In this document: positions 17,524-26,192 of the stretch, piece after piece | Layout: every line of letters starts with the position of its first letter | Position numbering within the stretch: the stretch's first letter is position 1 | Source of the DNA: Actinotalea sp. Marseille-Q4924 | Lineage (GTDB): Bacteria; Actinomycetota; Actinomycetes; Actinomycetales; Cellulomonadaceae | Reading direction: 5' to 3' | Length of the DNA: 64,000 bases | NCBI RefSeq assembly: GCF_916618755.1 | Contig: NZ_CAKAKB010000002.1 | Location: 1 to 64,000 of the forward strand | Notes under the pieces: generated by a model | Database searches by the model: none | The model's input: the letters and a program-made list of their open reading frames with translations, nothing else | What the model was told of the DNA's origin: nothing | Position numbers and translations under genes: made by a program

Positions 17524-17544
17524 GACCGATCCGCCGGATCGGTC
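17524..17544. promoter_or_regulatory. Perfect 9-bp inverted repeat
   Basis: The arms gaccgatcc and ggatcggtc flank a 3-bp centre. It lies in the 258-bp gap upstream of the MOSC gene (minus strand) and of the small gene at 17712 (plus strand), about 70 bp from the MOSC start. The size and symmetry suit a dimeric repressor site. There is no T tract, so a terminator is less likely. Confidence 0.45.
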
Positions 17545-17711
17545 CGGATGGTCCCCGGTCGGAGGTCCCAGGGGGCGTCCCGCTGCAGGTGGGACGCTCG
17601 AGGTGCGGTCCGGCACAGGCGCCGACCGCCGACCTCACGGGGCGCGACCCGCCCCCGCGGCCGAGGACAACGGCCACCCACCATCGTGGCCGGCGAGGTG
17701 CAGGAGACCCC

Positions 17712-17882
17712 GTGCACGAGATCTATCTCAAGATCAGCGAGAACCAGACCCGCGACATCGAGCGCAGGCTCCAGCGGCGGCTCGCTGCCGAGGAGCGCGG
17801 CCTCCTGCGGGACCGCCCGCGGCACCGTCGCCTCCCGCACCTGCCGCCCGCGCTGCACCGGCACGGCCACGCCCGCGGCTGA
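17712..17882 (+). CDS. Small basic protein, 56 residues
   Basis: The GTG-initiated frame encodes a helical N-terminus (VHEIYLKISENQTRDIERRL) and a His/Arg-rich tail. It has a plausible but weak GCAGGAG ribosome site. No family is recognised. The N-terminal half looks like a genuine protein; the tail has the composition of non-coding frames. It may be real but small. Confidence 0.4.
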   Translation: MHEIYLKISENQTRDIERRLQRRLAAEERGLLRDRPRHRRLPHLPPALHRHGHARG

Positions 17883-18038
17883 CCACGCGCACCCCGACGC
17901 CCCTCGCCCTACCCTGGGCCCTGCCGGTCGGGACCGGCGACCCCCCGGTGACCCACCGGCGGGTCACGGCGACGCACCGCGCAGCAGCGCGGCGGACGAG
18001 ACACCGCGCTGCACGAGCGCGGAGGACGAGGGGCACCC

Positions 18039-18986
18039 GTGGCGGGCGGTCTGGCGGCACTCCTGGACGACATCGCGGTGCTCGCGAAGCTCGCGGCGGC
18101 GTCGGTCGACGACATCGGCGCGGCAGCGGGCCGGGCGAGTGCGAAGGCCGCCGGCGTCGTCATCGACGACACCGCGGTGACGCCCCGCTACCTGCACGGG
18201 TTCACGGCCGACCGGGAGCTGCCGGTCATCCGCCGCATCGCCCTCGGATCGCTCCGCAACAAGCTGCTCTTCATCCTCCCCGCGGCGCTGCTGCTCAGCC
18301 AGTTCCTGCCGTGGCTGCTCACCCCGATCCTCATGCTCGGCGGCACCTACCTCGCCTACGAGGGCGCCGAGAAGGTCTACGAGCTGGTCACCGGGCACGC
18401 CAAGGAGAAGAAGGCCCTCCCCGCCGCCGCGCAGGGCCCGGACGCCGAGAAGGCGATGGTCGGCGGTGCGATCCGCACCGACTTCATCCTGTCCGCCGAG
18501 ATCATGGTCATCGCCCTCAACGAGGTTGCTGACGAGCCGTTCGTCAACCGGGCGCTCATCCTCGTCGTCGTCGCGCTGGGCATCACCGTGCTGGTCTACG
18601 GCGTGGTCGCCCTCATCGTGAAGATGGACGACATCGGGCTGCGGCTCGCCGAGACGCGTCAGGGCGCCGTCGCGGCGTCCGGCCGCCTCCTGGTCCGTGC
18701 GATGCCCAAGGTCCTCGCCGTGCTCTCCACCGTGGGCATCGTCGCGATGCTGTGGGTGGGCGGACACATCCTCCTGGTCGGGGTCGACGAGCTCGGCTGG
18801 CACGCGCCCTACGACCTGGTCCACCACTGGGAGGAGGCCGTCGTCGGTGTCGGCGGCATCGGCGGGTTCCTGGCGTGGCTCGTCAACACGGCGGCCTCGG
18901 CGGTCATCGGGCTCCTCGTGGGCGCCGTCGTCGTCGCCGTGCTGCACCTGCTCCCGCGTCGCAAGACCGCCGCCGCGGCTCACTGA
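18039..18986 (+). CDS. DUF808 (YedI-type) membrane protein
   Basis: The 315-residue protein matches the DUF808/YedI family. The start is the typical GGLAALLDDIA, followed by DDTAVTPRYLHGF, LRNKLLFILPAALLLSQFLPW and GGTYLAYEGAEKV. There are about six transmembrane helices. Function is unknown. A GTG at 18039 starts the conserved N-terminus and follows GGAGGACGAGGGG. It stands upstream of the kinase gene on the same strand with a 60-bp gap. Confidence 0.93.
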   Translation: MAGGLAALLDDIAVLAKLAAASVDDIGAAAGRASAKAAGVVIDDTAVTPRYLHGFTADRELPVIRRIALGSLRNKLLFILPAALLLSQFLPWLLTPILMLGGTYLAYEGAEKVYELVTGHAKEKKALPAAAQGPDAEKAMVGGAIRTDFILSAEIMVIALNEVADEPFVNRALILVVVALGITVLVYGVVALIVKMDDIGLRLAETRQGAVAASGRLLVRAMPKVLAVLSTVGIVAMLWVGGHILLVGVDELGWHAPYDLVHHWEEAVVGVGGIGGFLAWLVNTAASAVIGLLVGAVVVAVLHLLPRRKTAAAAH

Positions 18987-19046
18987 CGGACTGCCGGGCG
19001 CGAGCCCGTCTCGTGGTGCGGGCGTGCCCGGGTGAGGATGGTGACC

Positions 19047-20606
19047 ATGGCCCTGTCAGGACGGTACGAGCTGGTGCACCGCATCGGCGCCGGCGGGATG
19101 GCGACCGTCTGGGAGGGGCGTGACACCGTGCTGGGGCGCGCGGTCGCCGTCAAGGTGGTCGACCTGGCCGTCGCGGACGACCCGGCGCTGGGGGAGCGGC
19201 TGCGGAACGAGGCGGTGACCGTGGCCTCGATCGCCCACCCGGACGTGGTCACGGTGTACGACGCGGGGGTCTCCGACGGCGTCGCCTACGTCGTCATGAC
19301 GCTCGTCGACGGCCAGGACCTCGCTGCCGTGCTCGCCGAGCGCGGGCCGCTGCCGGTGCCCGAGGCCCTGAGGATCGGCGCGCGTGTGGCGGGTGCGCTG
19401 GCCGCCGTCCACGCGGCCGGCGTGGTGCACCGGGACGTCAAGCCGGCGAACGTGCTCCTGCACGGCGACGACGTCACGCTCGTGGACTTCGGGATCGCCA
19501 GCGTGGACACCGCCCAGGCGACGCTCACCGCGGCCGGGACGGTCATCGGCACGGCGCACGCGATGTCGCCGGAGCAGGCCCGCGGTGAGCAGGCCACGCC
19601 CGCCAGCGACGTGTACGGCCTGGGCTGCCTGCTCACCGCAGTCCTCACCGGCGCCCCGCCCTTCGAGGCGGAGTCGGCGGTCGCCGTGCTGCACCGCCAC
19701 CTGGAGGACGAGCCGCCGTCGCTGCGCTCGCGACGCCCCGACGTGCCGGAGGCCGTCGACGGCGCCGTCATAACGATGCTCGCGAAGGACCCGGCGGCGC
19801 GGCCGACCGCGTCCGACGTGCGGGACCGCCTGGCCGCCGCCGCGGACGGGCCCGACGGCGCCGCCACCGTGGTGCTGCCCTCCGCCGGCGGTGGCGCCGC
19901 CGCCACGACGCCGCTGCCGTCCGACGGCACCCGCGTCCTGCCGGCCGGCGGGGCTGCCGGCGTCGCGGGTGCCGCCGGCGTCGCAGGTGCTGCCGGCCTG
20001 GCCGGAGCCGCAGGAGCCGCCGGAGCCCGCAGGACCACTGCGGTTCGCCCGCGCCCGGCGCCCCGGCCGGTCCGCGGCGGGCAGCGGACGCGGCGCTCGT
20101 CGTGGGCGTTCCCGCTGGGGCTGGGCGCCCTGGCGATCCTGGGGGTGGGCGTCCTCGCGATGGCGCTCACCGGCGGGGCCCCGGGGGCCGACACCGCTGG
20201 GCCTCCGTCGGCGACGCAGCCGCCGGCCGAGCAGGCACCGGCGGAGCCGCCCGCGGAGGAGCCGGCGGCCGAGGAGCCGCCCGCCGAGGAGCCGCCTGCC
20301 GAGCAGGCGCCCCGGGATCCGGCGACGCTCATCGCCGCGCTGGGTGGGGACTCGCAGAAGGACCTCGCCGAACGGTGGGAGAAGCTGGCCGAGGCCCTTC
20401 AGGAGGGTGAGGGCGACAAGGCCGGCGAGCGGCTCCGCGAGGCGCTCGAGAAGGTGGACGAGCTCGAGCATGAGGGACGCGTCGCGGCGCAGGAGGCCGA
20501 GCTGCTGCGCGCCGCGTTCCTCGCGGCCGCACCGGGGGTGGACCCGTCCGGGGGCGAGGGCGACGGCAAGGGCAACGGCAAGGACGACGACAAGGACGAC
20601 GACTGA
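19047..20606 (+). CDS. Membrane Ser/Thr protein kinase (PknB-like)
   Basis: The 519-residue protein has an N-terminal eukaryotic-like kinase domain (residues about 6-260). It has the glycine loop IGAGGMATVW, ATP lysine K36 (AVKVV), catalytic D130 in VHRDVKPAN and metal-binding D147 in DFG, so it should be active. A Gly/Ala/Val repeat linker follows, then one transmembrane helix (about 352-375), a Pro/Glu/Ala-rich outer stretch and a charged helical tail ending in a Gly/Lys/Asp run. There are no PASTA repeats, so the signal it senses is unknown. In-frame ATG 19038 and GTG 19032 are alternative starts. Confidence 0.94.
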   Translation: MALSGRYELVHRIGAGGMATVWEGRDTVLGRAVAVKVVDLAVADDPALGERLRNEAVTVASIAHPDVVTVYDAGVSDGVAYVVMTLVDGQDLAAVLAERGPLPVPEALRIGARVAGALAAVHAAGVVHRDVKPANVLLHGDDVTLVDFGIASVDTAQATLTAAGTVIGTAHAMSPEQARGEQATPASDVYGLGCLLTAVLTGAPPFEAESAVAVLHRHLEDEPPSLRSRRPDVPEAVDGAVITMLAKDPAARPTASDVRDRLAAAADGPDGAATVVLPSAGGGAAATTPLPSDGTRVLPAGGAAGVAGAAGVAGAAGLAGAAGAAGARRTTAVRPRPAPRPVRGGQRTRRSSWAFPLGLGALAILGVGVLAMALTGGAPGADTAGPPSATQPPAEQAPAEPPAEEPAAEEPPAEEPPAEQAPRDPATLIAALGGDSQKDLAERWEKLAEALQEGEGDKAGERLREALEKVDELEHEGRVAAQEAELLRAAFLAAAPGVDPSGGEGDGKGNGKDDDKDDD

Positions 20607-20651
20607 CCCACGGCGCGGCCGACGACCGAATGGCCTCGGGTGCCGGATCCG

Positions 20652-20678
20652 TCGACCCGATGAGATCGACCCGATGAG
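20652..20678. repeat. Tandem 14-bp repeat
   Basis: Two copies of tcgacccgatgag lie in tandem in the gap between the kinase and the VOC gene. The significance is unclear. The gap carries no other feature except a ribosome site for the next gene. Confidence 0.6.
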
Positions 20679-20738
20679 TCAGGGCATCCCCGACGGTCCA
20701 ACCAGATGACAGCTCGACCGACGACCCAGGAGGCGACC

Positions 20739-21167
20739 GTGCCCGTCCAGATGAACCCCTACCTCAACTTCCGCTCCGAGGCCCGTGAGGCGCTCGGGTT
20801 CTACGCGTCGGTGTTCGGCGGCGAGCCCACCGTGAGCACGTTCGGCGAGATGGGCATCGGTGACGGGGAGGAGGCCGACAAGGTGATGCACGGACAGCTC
20901 GCCACCGCGGCTGGCTTCGTCCTCATGTGCGCGGACACGCCGTCGTCCATGGACCGCGAGCCCGGGACCTCGTACGCGGTGTCCCTCAGCGGTGGACCGC
21001 AGGAGGACGAGGAGCTGCGACGGTTCTGGGAGCGCCTGACCGAGGGCGCGCAGGTGCAGGAGCCGCTCGTCACGGCTCCCTGGGGTGACGCGTTCGGGAT
21101 GCTCACGGACCGTTTCGGGGTCCGCTGGATGGTCAACATCGGTGCGGGGGAGACGAGCGAGGGGTGA
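20739..21167 (+). CDS. VOC-fold protein, PhnB-like
   Basis: The 142-residue protein belongs to the PhnB / 3-demethylubiquinone methyltransferase-like branch of the VOC superfamily. It has the NPYLNFRSEAREALGFYASVFGGE start, the HGQLATAAGFVLMCAD strand and the WGDAFGMLTDRFGVRWMVN ending. The GTG at 20739 was chosen because AGGAGG lies 5 bases before it. The substrate is unknown. First of four VOC genes in a row. Confidence 0.88.
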   Translation: MPVQMNPYLNFRSEAREALGFYASVFGGEPTVSTFGEMGIGDGEEADKVMHGQLATAAGFVLMCADTPSSMDREPGTSYAVSLSGGPQEDEELRRFWERLTEGAQVQEPLVTAPWGDAFGMLTDRFGVRWMVNIGAGETSEG

Positions 21168-21189
21168 GGACGGCGGTCCGCTTCCCTGG

Positions 21190-21567
21190 TCAGTCGAGAG
21201 GGCCCCGGCACAGGCAGAAGGGGTGGCCGGCCGGGTCCGCGTAGACCTGGAAGACCTCGTCGCGGGTGAGCGGGTCGTCCGCCGCCTGGAGCAGCCGCGC
21301 GCCGAGATCCAGGGCGCGCTCGTGCGCGGCCGCCAGGTCGTCGACCCACAGGTCGAGGTGGATCTGCTGCTGCTGGTCGCCGCCCGGCCAGACGGGTGGC
21401 ACGTGGTTCGGCGCGTGCTGGATGCCGAGCCGCCACTCCCCGTCGACGACGATGCTGTGCCAGTCGTCCTCCGCCTCGACCGTCCCGTCGAGCAGCTGGG
21501 CCCAGAAGGAGCTCTCGGCGTCGAGGTCAGGGGCGTCGAGCACCACGATCGTGCGGAACACGCGCAT
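21190..21567 (-). CDS. VOC-fold (glyoxalase-like) protein
   Basis: The 125-residue protein has two beta-alpha-beta-beta-beta halves. The first opens VFRTIVVLDAPDLDAESSFWAQLLDG; the second contains HLDLWVDDL and ends VYADPAGHPFCLC. It resembles the glyoxalase-like type common in actinobacteria. ATG 21567 follows GGAGGAG. The end is 22 bp from the convergent gene at 20739-21167. Confidence 0.85.
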   Translation of the reverse strand: MRVFRTIVVLDAPDLDAESSFWAQLLDGTVEAEDDWHSIVVDGEWRLGIQHAPNHVPPVWPGGDQQQQIHLDLWVDDLAAAHERALDLGARLLQAADDPLTRDEVFQVYADPAGHPFCLCRGPLD

Positions 21568-21586
21568 GGCTGCATGCTCCTCCGCG

Positions 21587-21940
21587 TCAGGCCGTGGCGC
21601 CACCGTGGTCGAACAGGCCGACGGTGTTGCCCTCGCTGTCGCGCACGTACACCCAGCGGTCCTTCTCGCCCAGCGGCTGGATCTCGCCGACCTGCTCCCC
21701 GCCGTGCTCGACGGCGAGCGCGACGGTCTGCTCGATGTCGTCGACCGTGAAGACGACGGTCGGGTGGTCCAGGCCCGACCGCTTGTGGATGTCCCCGCCG
21801 ATGCCGCGCTCCGACGGCGGCAGGATCATCCCCATGTCGTCGTCCCACCGCTCGTAGCGGAAGCCGAGGACCCGCTCGTAGAACTGCCGGGCGCGCTCGA
21901 CGTCGTCTGCCGGGATCTCGAAGTGCTCGACGTGTGCCAT
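21587..21940 (-). CDS. VOC-fold protein
   Basis: The 117-residue VOC protein has HVEHFEIPADDVERARQFYERVLGF, VVFTVDDIEQT and VYVRDSEGNTVGLFD, the usual metal-site positions of this fold. It stands 19 bp upstream of the next VOC gene on the same strand and is likely co-transcribed with it. Members of this type are often annotated as glyoxalase/bleomycin resistance proteins; the substrate is unknown. Confidence 0.88.
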   Translation of the reverse strand: MAHVEHFEIPADDVERARQFYERVLGFRYERWDDDMGMILPPSERGIGGDIHKRSGLDHPTVVFTVDDIEQTVALAVEHGGEQVGEIQPLGEKDRWVYVRDSEGNTVGLFDHGGATA

Positions 21941-21999
21941 GGCCTCACCCTCCCAGGTGGCTCCTGTCCCAGGTCAAGACCCCGACGTACCGTTCGGGC

Positions 22000-22434
22000 A
22001 TGGAGCAGCGCATCAGCGTCGTCACCCTCGGCGTGCGGGACCTGGAGCGGTCTCGGCGGTTCTATGCGGCCCTGGGGTGGCGCGGCCAGGAGGTCGAGGA
22101 GACGGTCTTCTTCCAGGCCCTCGGGCAGGCCGTCGTGCTGTGGAGCCGCGAGCGGCTGGCGGCGGACGCGGGAGTCGAGGACGACGGCACCGGGTTCGGG
22201 GGCGTCGTCCTCGCGCACAACGTCCGGACGCGCGGGGACGTCGACGGTGTCGTCCGCCGGGCGGCCGCGGCGGGCGCCACCGTGACGCGGGAGCCGGCGG
22301 AGACCTTCTACGGCGGGTACGCCGGGTGCTTCCGGGACCTGGACGGCCACGTGTGGGAGGTCGCCTGGAACCCGGGACTGCCGCTGGACGACGCCGGGGC
22401 GCTCACCGTGCCGACCTGGGGCGACCCCGGCTGA
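22000..22434 (+). CDS. VOC-fold protein
   Basis: The 144-residue VOC protein has VVTLGVRDLERSRRFYAALGW at the start and AGCFRDLDGHVWEVAWNPG at the end. The family resembles lactoylglutathione-lyase-like proteins of actinobacteria. The gene is divergent from the VOC gene ending at 21940, with a 59-bp shared promoter gap. Confidence 0.88.
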   Translation: MEQRISVVTLGVRDLERSRRFYAALGWRGQEVEETVFFQALGQAVVLWSRERLAADAGVEDDGTGFGGVVLAHNVRTRGDVDGVVRRAAAAGATVTREPAETFYGGYAGCFRDLDGHVWEVAWNPGLPLDDAGALTVPTWGDPG

Positions 22435-22484
22435 CGACGAGGGCGCGCAGGACCGTCGGCACGACCGCGGACAGGGAGGGCAAC

Positions 22485-23537
22485 ATGGCGGACGAGGAGC
22501 ACGGCGCCGGCGCGACGCTCGAGGGCGTCGCCGACGCCCTCTACGCCCTGCCGCTGGAGGAGTTCACCGCCGCGCGCGACGCACGCGCGAAGACGCTGCG
22601 CGCCGCCGGCGAGAAGGAGCTGGCCCGCGTCGTCGCCGCTCTGCGACGTCCGACGACGGCGGCCTGGGCGGTGAACCAGCTCGTCCGCGCGCGCCGTGAC
22701 GAGGTGGAGCAGCTGCTCGAGCTCGGGGCGGCGCTGCGTGACGCGCAGGAGGCCTTCGCGGGGGAGGAGCTGCGCGAGCTCAACAGGCAGCAGCACCGGG
22801 TGATCGCCGCGATCCGGCAGGAGGCGCGGGCCGTCGCGGCGCAGGCGGGCCAGCGGCTCACGGAGACCGTCGGTCGGCAGGTCGAGGCGACGCTCCGGGC
22901 CGGGATGGCCGACGCTGCGGCCGCGGAGGCGGTGCGGTCCGGCCTGCTCACGTCGGACCTGGAGAGCACCGGCTTCGAGCCGGTGGACCTCGAGGGCGCC
23001 GTCGCCGTCCCGCCTGTGGCGGGCATCCCGGGCGGCCGTGCTCCTGCGCGGTCCGCCCGACGGTCCGACGACGCCGTGCCCACGACGTCGACGCGACCGG
23101 GGAGGCAGCGTGGCGCCGCCGCCGAGCGGGTGGACCGCGATGCCGACCGGTCCGCCGAGCAGCGCCGTCGTCGGCGCGCGCAGGAGGAGGCGGAGCGGCT
23201 CGAGGAGGAGCGGCGCCGGGCGGAGCGCGAGCGGGAGCTGGCCGAGGCGCGCGCCCGGGCGGACCAGACCGCCCGTGCGCGGGACGACGCGCAGGACCGG
23301 CTCGCCGCGGCCGAGAGGGCCGTGGAGGAGCTGGACCGCCTGCGCGAGGAGCTCGCCGCGCGGCTGGCGGAGCTCCGCGCGGCGCTCGACGCGGCCCAGG
23401 CCGACGACGACGCCGCGGCGCGCGACCTCGGTCACGCGGCCGACGAGCGCGACCGGGCCGCACGCGTGGCCGAGGAGGCCCGACGGGACGCAGACGAGGC
23501 GCGCACGGTCCTGGAGCGGCTCGAGCGCCGCGGCTGA
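22485..23537 (+). CDS. Hypothetical coiled-coil protein, 350 residues
   Basis: The product is soluble and nearly all helical. The N-terminal half carries LPLEEFTAARDARAKTLRAAG and RRPTTAAWAVNQLVR, a pattern seen in uncharacterised actinobacterial proteins. A proline-containing linker at about 180-215 follows. A long Glu/Arg/Ala coiled coil (about 220-345) makes up the rest. ATG 22485 has GGGAGGG upstream. The function is unknown; a structural or nucleic-acid-associated role is possible. Confidence 0.8.
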   Translation: MADEEHGAGATLEGVADALYALPLEEFTAARDARAKTLRAAGEKELARVVAALRRPTTAAWAVNQLVRARRDEVEQLLELGAALRDAQEAFAGEELRELNRQQHRVIAAIRQEARAVAAQAGQRLTETVGRQVEATLRAGMADAAAAEAVRSGLLTSDLESTGFEPVDLEGAVAVPPVAGIPGGRAPARSARRSDDAVPTTSTRPGRQRGAAAERVDRDADRSAEQRRRRRAQEEAERLEEERRRAERERELAEARARADQTARARDDAQDRLAAAERAVEELDRLREELAARLAELRAALDAAQADDDAAARDLGHAADERDRAARVAEEARRDADEARTVLERLERRG

Positions 23538-23614
23538 CCGGCGCCTCTCGGGCGGCGCGGCGCGGCGTCGTCCGCGACGCTGACCACAGGACCGGTCCGG
23601 AAGGAGGTGGTGGG

Positions 23615-25258
23615 GTGGACGCGCGTCGTCGTCGTTCGCGTGCTGCACCGACGGGCGGGCTCGACACCTACCGGTCGATGCGCGACTTCGAGCGCACGCC
23701 CGAGCCGGCCGGTGCGGCGACGGAGAGGCCGTCCGAGGGCGCGCTGCGGTTCGTCGTCCAGCGGCACCGGGCCCGGCGGCTGCACTACGACCTGCGGTTC
23801 GAGATGGCCGGCGTGCTCGCGAGCTGGGCGGTGCCGCGCGGCCCGACGCTCGACCCGACCGTGAAGCGGATGGCCGTGCACGTCGAGGACCACCCCCTCG
23901 AGTACGCCGCGTTCGAGGGCGTCATCCCCGCCCGCGAGTACGGCGGAGGGGACGTCATCGTGTGGGACCACGGCACCTGGGAGCCGCACGGCACGGACGA
24001 CCCGGTCGCCGCCGTCGCGGCGGGCGAGCTGCACGCGGAGGTCCACGGCGAGCGGCTCCGCGGCCGGCTGGTGCTCGTGCGCCGCGGCGACCCCGAGCCC
24101 GGCGGGAAGGAGCAGTGGCTGCTCCTGCACAAGCGGGACGAGCACGCCGTCGTCGGCTGGGACGCGGAGGACCATCCGACCTCCGTGGTGTCCGGCCGGA
24201 CCAACGAGGAGGTGCTCCGGGACCCGGAGCGGCTGTGGCGCTCGGACCTGCCCGCGGCGGAGGCGTCCGTCGAGCTGAGGCCCCCCGTTCCCCCATCGCC
24301 GGCAGCGCCGCCCGGGCCGAGCGAGGACGAGCTGGCGGCGCTCGACGCGATGGGCGCCGCCGGGACCTGGGAGGTGCTCGGTCGCAGCCTGCGCGTGACG
24401 AATCTCGACAAGGTCCTCTTCCCCGGTCGGGACGGCGCGCCACCGGTCACCAAGCGGGAGCTCGTCCGCTACGCCGCGCAGATCGCCCCCGTCGTGCTGC
24501 CGTACCTGCGCGGTCGCGCGCTGAACATGCACCGGTACCCGAACGGCGCCGACCGGCCGGGTTTCTGGCACAAGGAGCTGCCGGACCACGCGCCGGGCTG
24601 GCTGCCGCGCTGGGACAACCCCGAGGCCGACGAGGGGGAGACGACGACGTACCTCGTCGTCGACGAGCCCGCGGCGCTCGTCTGGGCGGCGAACTTCGGG
24701 GCGCTGGAGTGGCACGCCTGGACGTCGCCGACGACCGAGCCGCACCGTCCCACCTACGCGTTCGTCGACCTGGACCCCGGGACCACCACCGGCTGGGAGG
24801 ACCTGCTCGTCCTGGCCCGGCTGCACCGCGACGCCTTCGCGCACCTCGGCGTGCGGGCGTACCCGAAGCTCACGGGGCGCCGTGGCATCCAGGTGTGGGT
24901 GCCCATCGCGCCGGGACCCGGGTTCGACGAGACCCGGGCCTGGGTGGAGCGCGTCTCGAAGACCGTGGGTGCGGTCGTGGCGGACCTCGTGAGCTGGCGC
25001 TGGGAGGTGCGCGAGCGCGGTGGTCTGGCGCGTCTGGACTACACGCAGAACGCGATCAACAAGACCCTCGTCGCCCCGTACAGCCCCCGCCCCCCCGGCG
25101 CACCCGTCTCCGCCCCCATCACCTGGGACGAGCTCGACGAGCCGTGGCTGCGGCCGGACGCCTTCACCGTGCGCACCGTGCTCGAGCGGCTCGCGGAGCG
25201 CGGGGACCCCTTCCGGGGCGTCCTGGCGGCGGACCAGACGCTCCCGCGGCTGGCCTGA
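23615..25258 (+). CDS. LigD-like phosphoesterase-polymerase without ligase
   Basis: The 547-residue protein joins two domains of bacterial end-joining LigD. The N-terminal 3'-phosphoesterase domain (residues about 15-200) has catalytic-type H57-Y-D59 and H89/H93 (HVEDHPLEY). The C-terminal primase-like polymerase domain (about 250-545) has metal aspartates D385 and D387 in FVDLDPG and the GRRGIQVWVP loop. There is no ATP-dependent ligase domain and no Ku gene here. The GTG start has a perfect AAGGAGGT 6 bases upstream. It should trim 3' ends and add nucleotides in break repair. A LigB-type ligase is encoded about 19 kb away (44501-46033). Confidence 0.92.
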   Translation: MDARRRRSRAAPTGGLDTYRSMRDFERTPEPAGAATERPSEGALRFVVQRHRARRLHYDLRFEMAGVLASWAVPRGPTLDPTVKRMAVHVEDHPLEYAAFEGVIPAREYGGGDVIVWDHGTWEPHGTDDPVAAVAAGELHAEVHGERLRGRLVLVRRGDPEPGGKEQWLLLHKRDEHAVVGWDAEDHPTSVVSGRTNEEVLRDPERLWRSDLPAAEASVELRPPVPPSPAAPPGPSEDELAALDAMGAAGTWEVLGRSLRVTNLDKVLFPGRDGAPPVTKRELVRYAAQIAPVVLPYLRGRALNMHRYPNGADRPGFWHKELPDHAPGWLPRWDNPEADEGETTTYLVVDEPAALVWAANFGALEWHAWTSPTTEPHRPTYAFVDLDPGTTTGWEDLLVLARLHRDAFAHLGVRAYPKLTGRRGIQVWVPIAPGPGFDETRAWVERVSKTVGAVVADLVSWRWEVRERGGLARLDYTQNAINKTLVAPYSPRPPGAPVSAPITWDELDEPWLRPDAFTVRTVLERLAERGDPFRGVLAADQTLPRLA

Positions 25259-25314
25259 CCGCCGCGCCGAGGGCCGGGCTGCCGGGCGGACCTCACGCGT
25301 CTAGCCTCGACGAC

Positions 25315-26190
25315 GTGACCTCGACCGGCGGGGACCGCCCGCTCACCGTCCTGTCCATCCAGTCGCACGTGGCCTACGGGCACGTGGGCAACGCCTCCGC
25401 CGTGTTCGCGATGCAGCGCCTGGGGGTCGACGTGTGGCCCGTCCACACCGTGCAGTTCTCCAACCACACCGGCTACGGGCAGTGGAAGGGCCGGGTGTTC
25501 GACGGCCCGTCGATCGACGAGGTGGTCGAGGGGATCGCGGACCGCGGTGTGCTGCCGCGGTGCGACGCCGTGCTGTCCGGCTACCTGGGGTCCGCGGACG
25601 TCGGGCACGCCGTCCTGGCGGCGGTGGCGCGCGTGCGCGAGGCCAACCCGGACGCGGTGTACTGCGCCGACCCGGTCGTCGGGGACGTCGGCCGCGGGGT
25701 CTTCGTGCGTCCCGGCATCCCGGAGCTCATGCGCGACGTCGTCGTGCCCGCCGCCGACGTCGTGACGCCCAACCACTTCGAGCTGGACCACCTCACCGGC
25801 ACGCGGTCGCGGACCCTGCCCGCGGTGCGCGACGCCGTCGCGGCACTGCAGGAGCGCGGCCCGGACGCGGTGCTCGTCACGTCGCTCGAGACGGACGACA
25901 CCCCGGCGGACGCGGTGGACCTGCTCGCCGCGGAGGGCGACCGGGCGTTCCGGGTGCGCACCCCGCGGCTCGACGTGTCCGTCAACGGCGCGGGTGACGC
26001 CATCGCGGCGCTGTTCCTCGTGCACTGGCTGCGCTCGCGGTCCGTCGAGGTCGCCGTCCGGGAGTCGTCGTCGGCCGTGCACGCGGTGCTCGCCGCGACG
26101 GAGGCAGCGGGCTCGCGGGAGATGCTCCTCGTCGCCGCGCAGCAGCAGATCGTCGCGCCGGACGCCCTCTTCGACGTCGAGGAGCTGTAA
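25315..26190 (+). CDS. pdxY: Pyridoxal kinase
   Basis: The 291-residue enzyme phosphorylates pyridoxal to pyridoxal 5'-phosphate. It is the PdxY type of the ribokinase superfamily: SIQSHVAYGHVGNASAVF at the start, FSNHTGYGQWKG, YCADPVVGD, VVTPNHFELDHLTG, and the nucleotide/anion-hole motif NGAGDAIAALF with the catalytic aspartate. The GTG start directly opens the conserved region. yqgE follows 2 bp after the stop and is probably co-transcribed. Confidence 0.93.
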   Translation: MTSTGGDRPLTVLSIQSHVAYGHVGNASAVFAMQRLGVDVWPVHTVQFSNHTGYGQWKGRVFDGPSIDEVVEGIADRGVLPRCDAVLSGYLGSADVGHAVLAAVARVREANPDAVYCADPVVGDVGRGVFVRPGIPELMRDVVVPAADVVTPNHFELDHLTGTRSRTLPAVRDAVAALQERGPDAVLVTSLETDDTPADAVDLLAAEGDRAFRVRTPRLDVSVNGAGDAIAALFLVHWLRSRSVEVAVRESSSAVHAVLAATEAAGSREMLLVAAQQQIVAPDALFDVEEL

Positions 26191-26192
26191 CC

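Noticed and set aside
20652-20678. Recombination site or operator
   Set aside because: The tandem 14-bp copies have no symmetry and no associated regulator or recombinase; listed only as a repeat.
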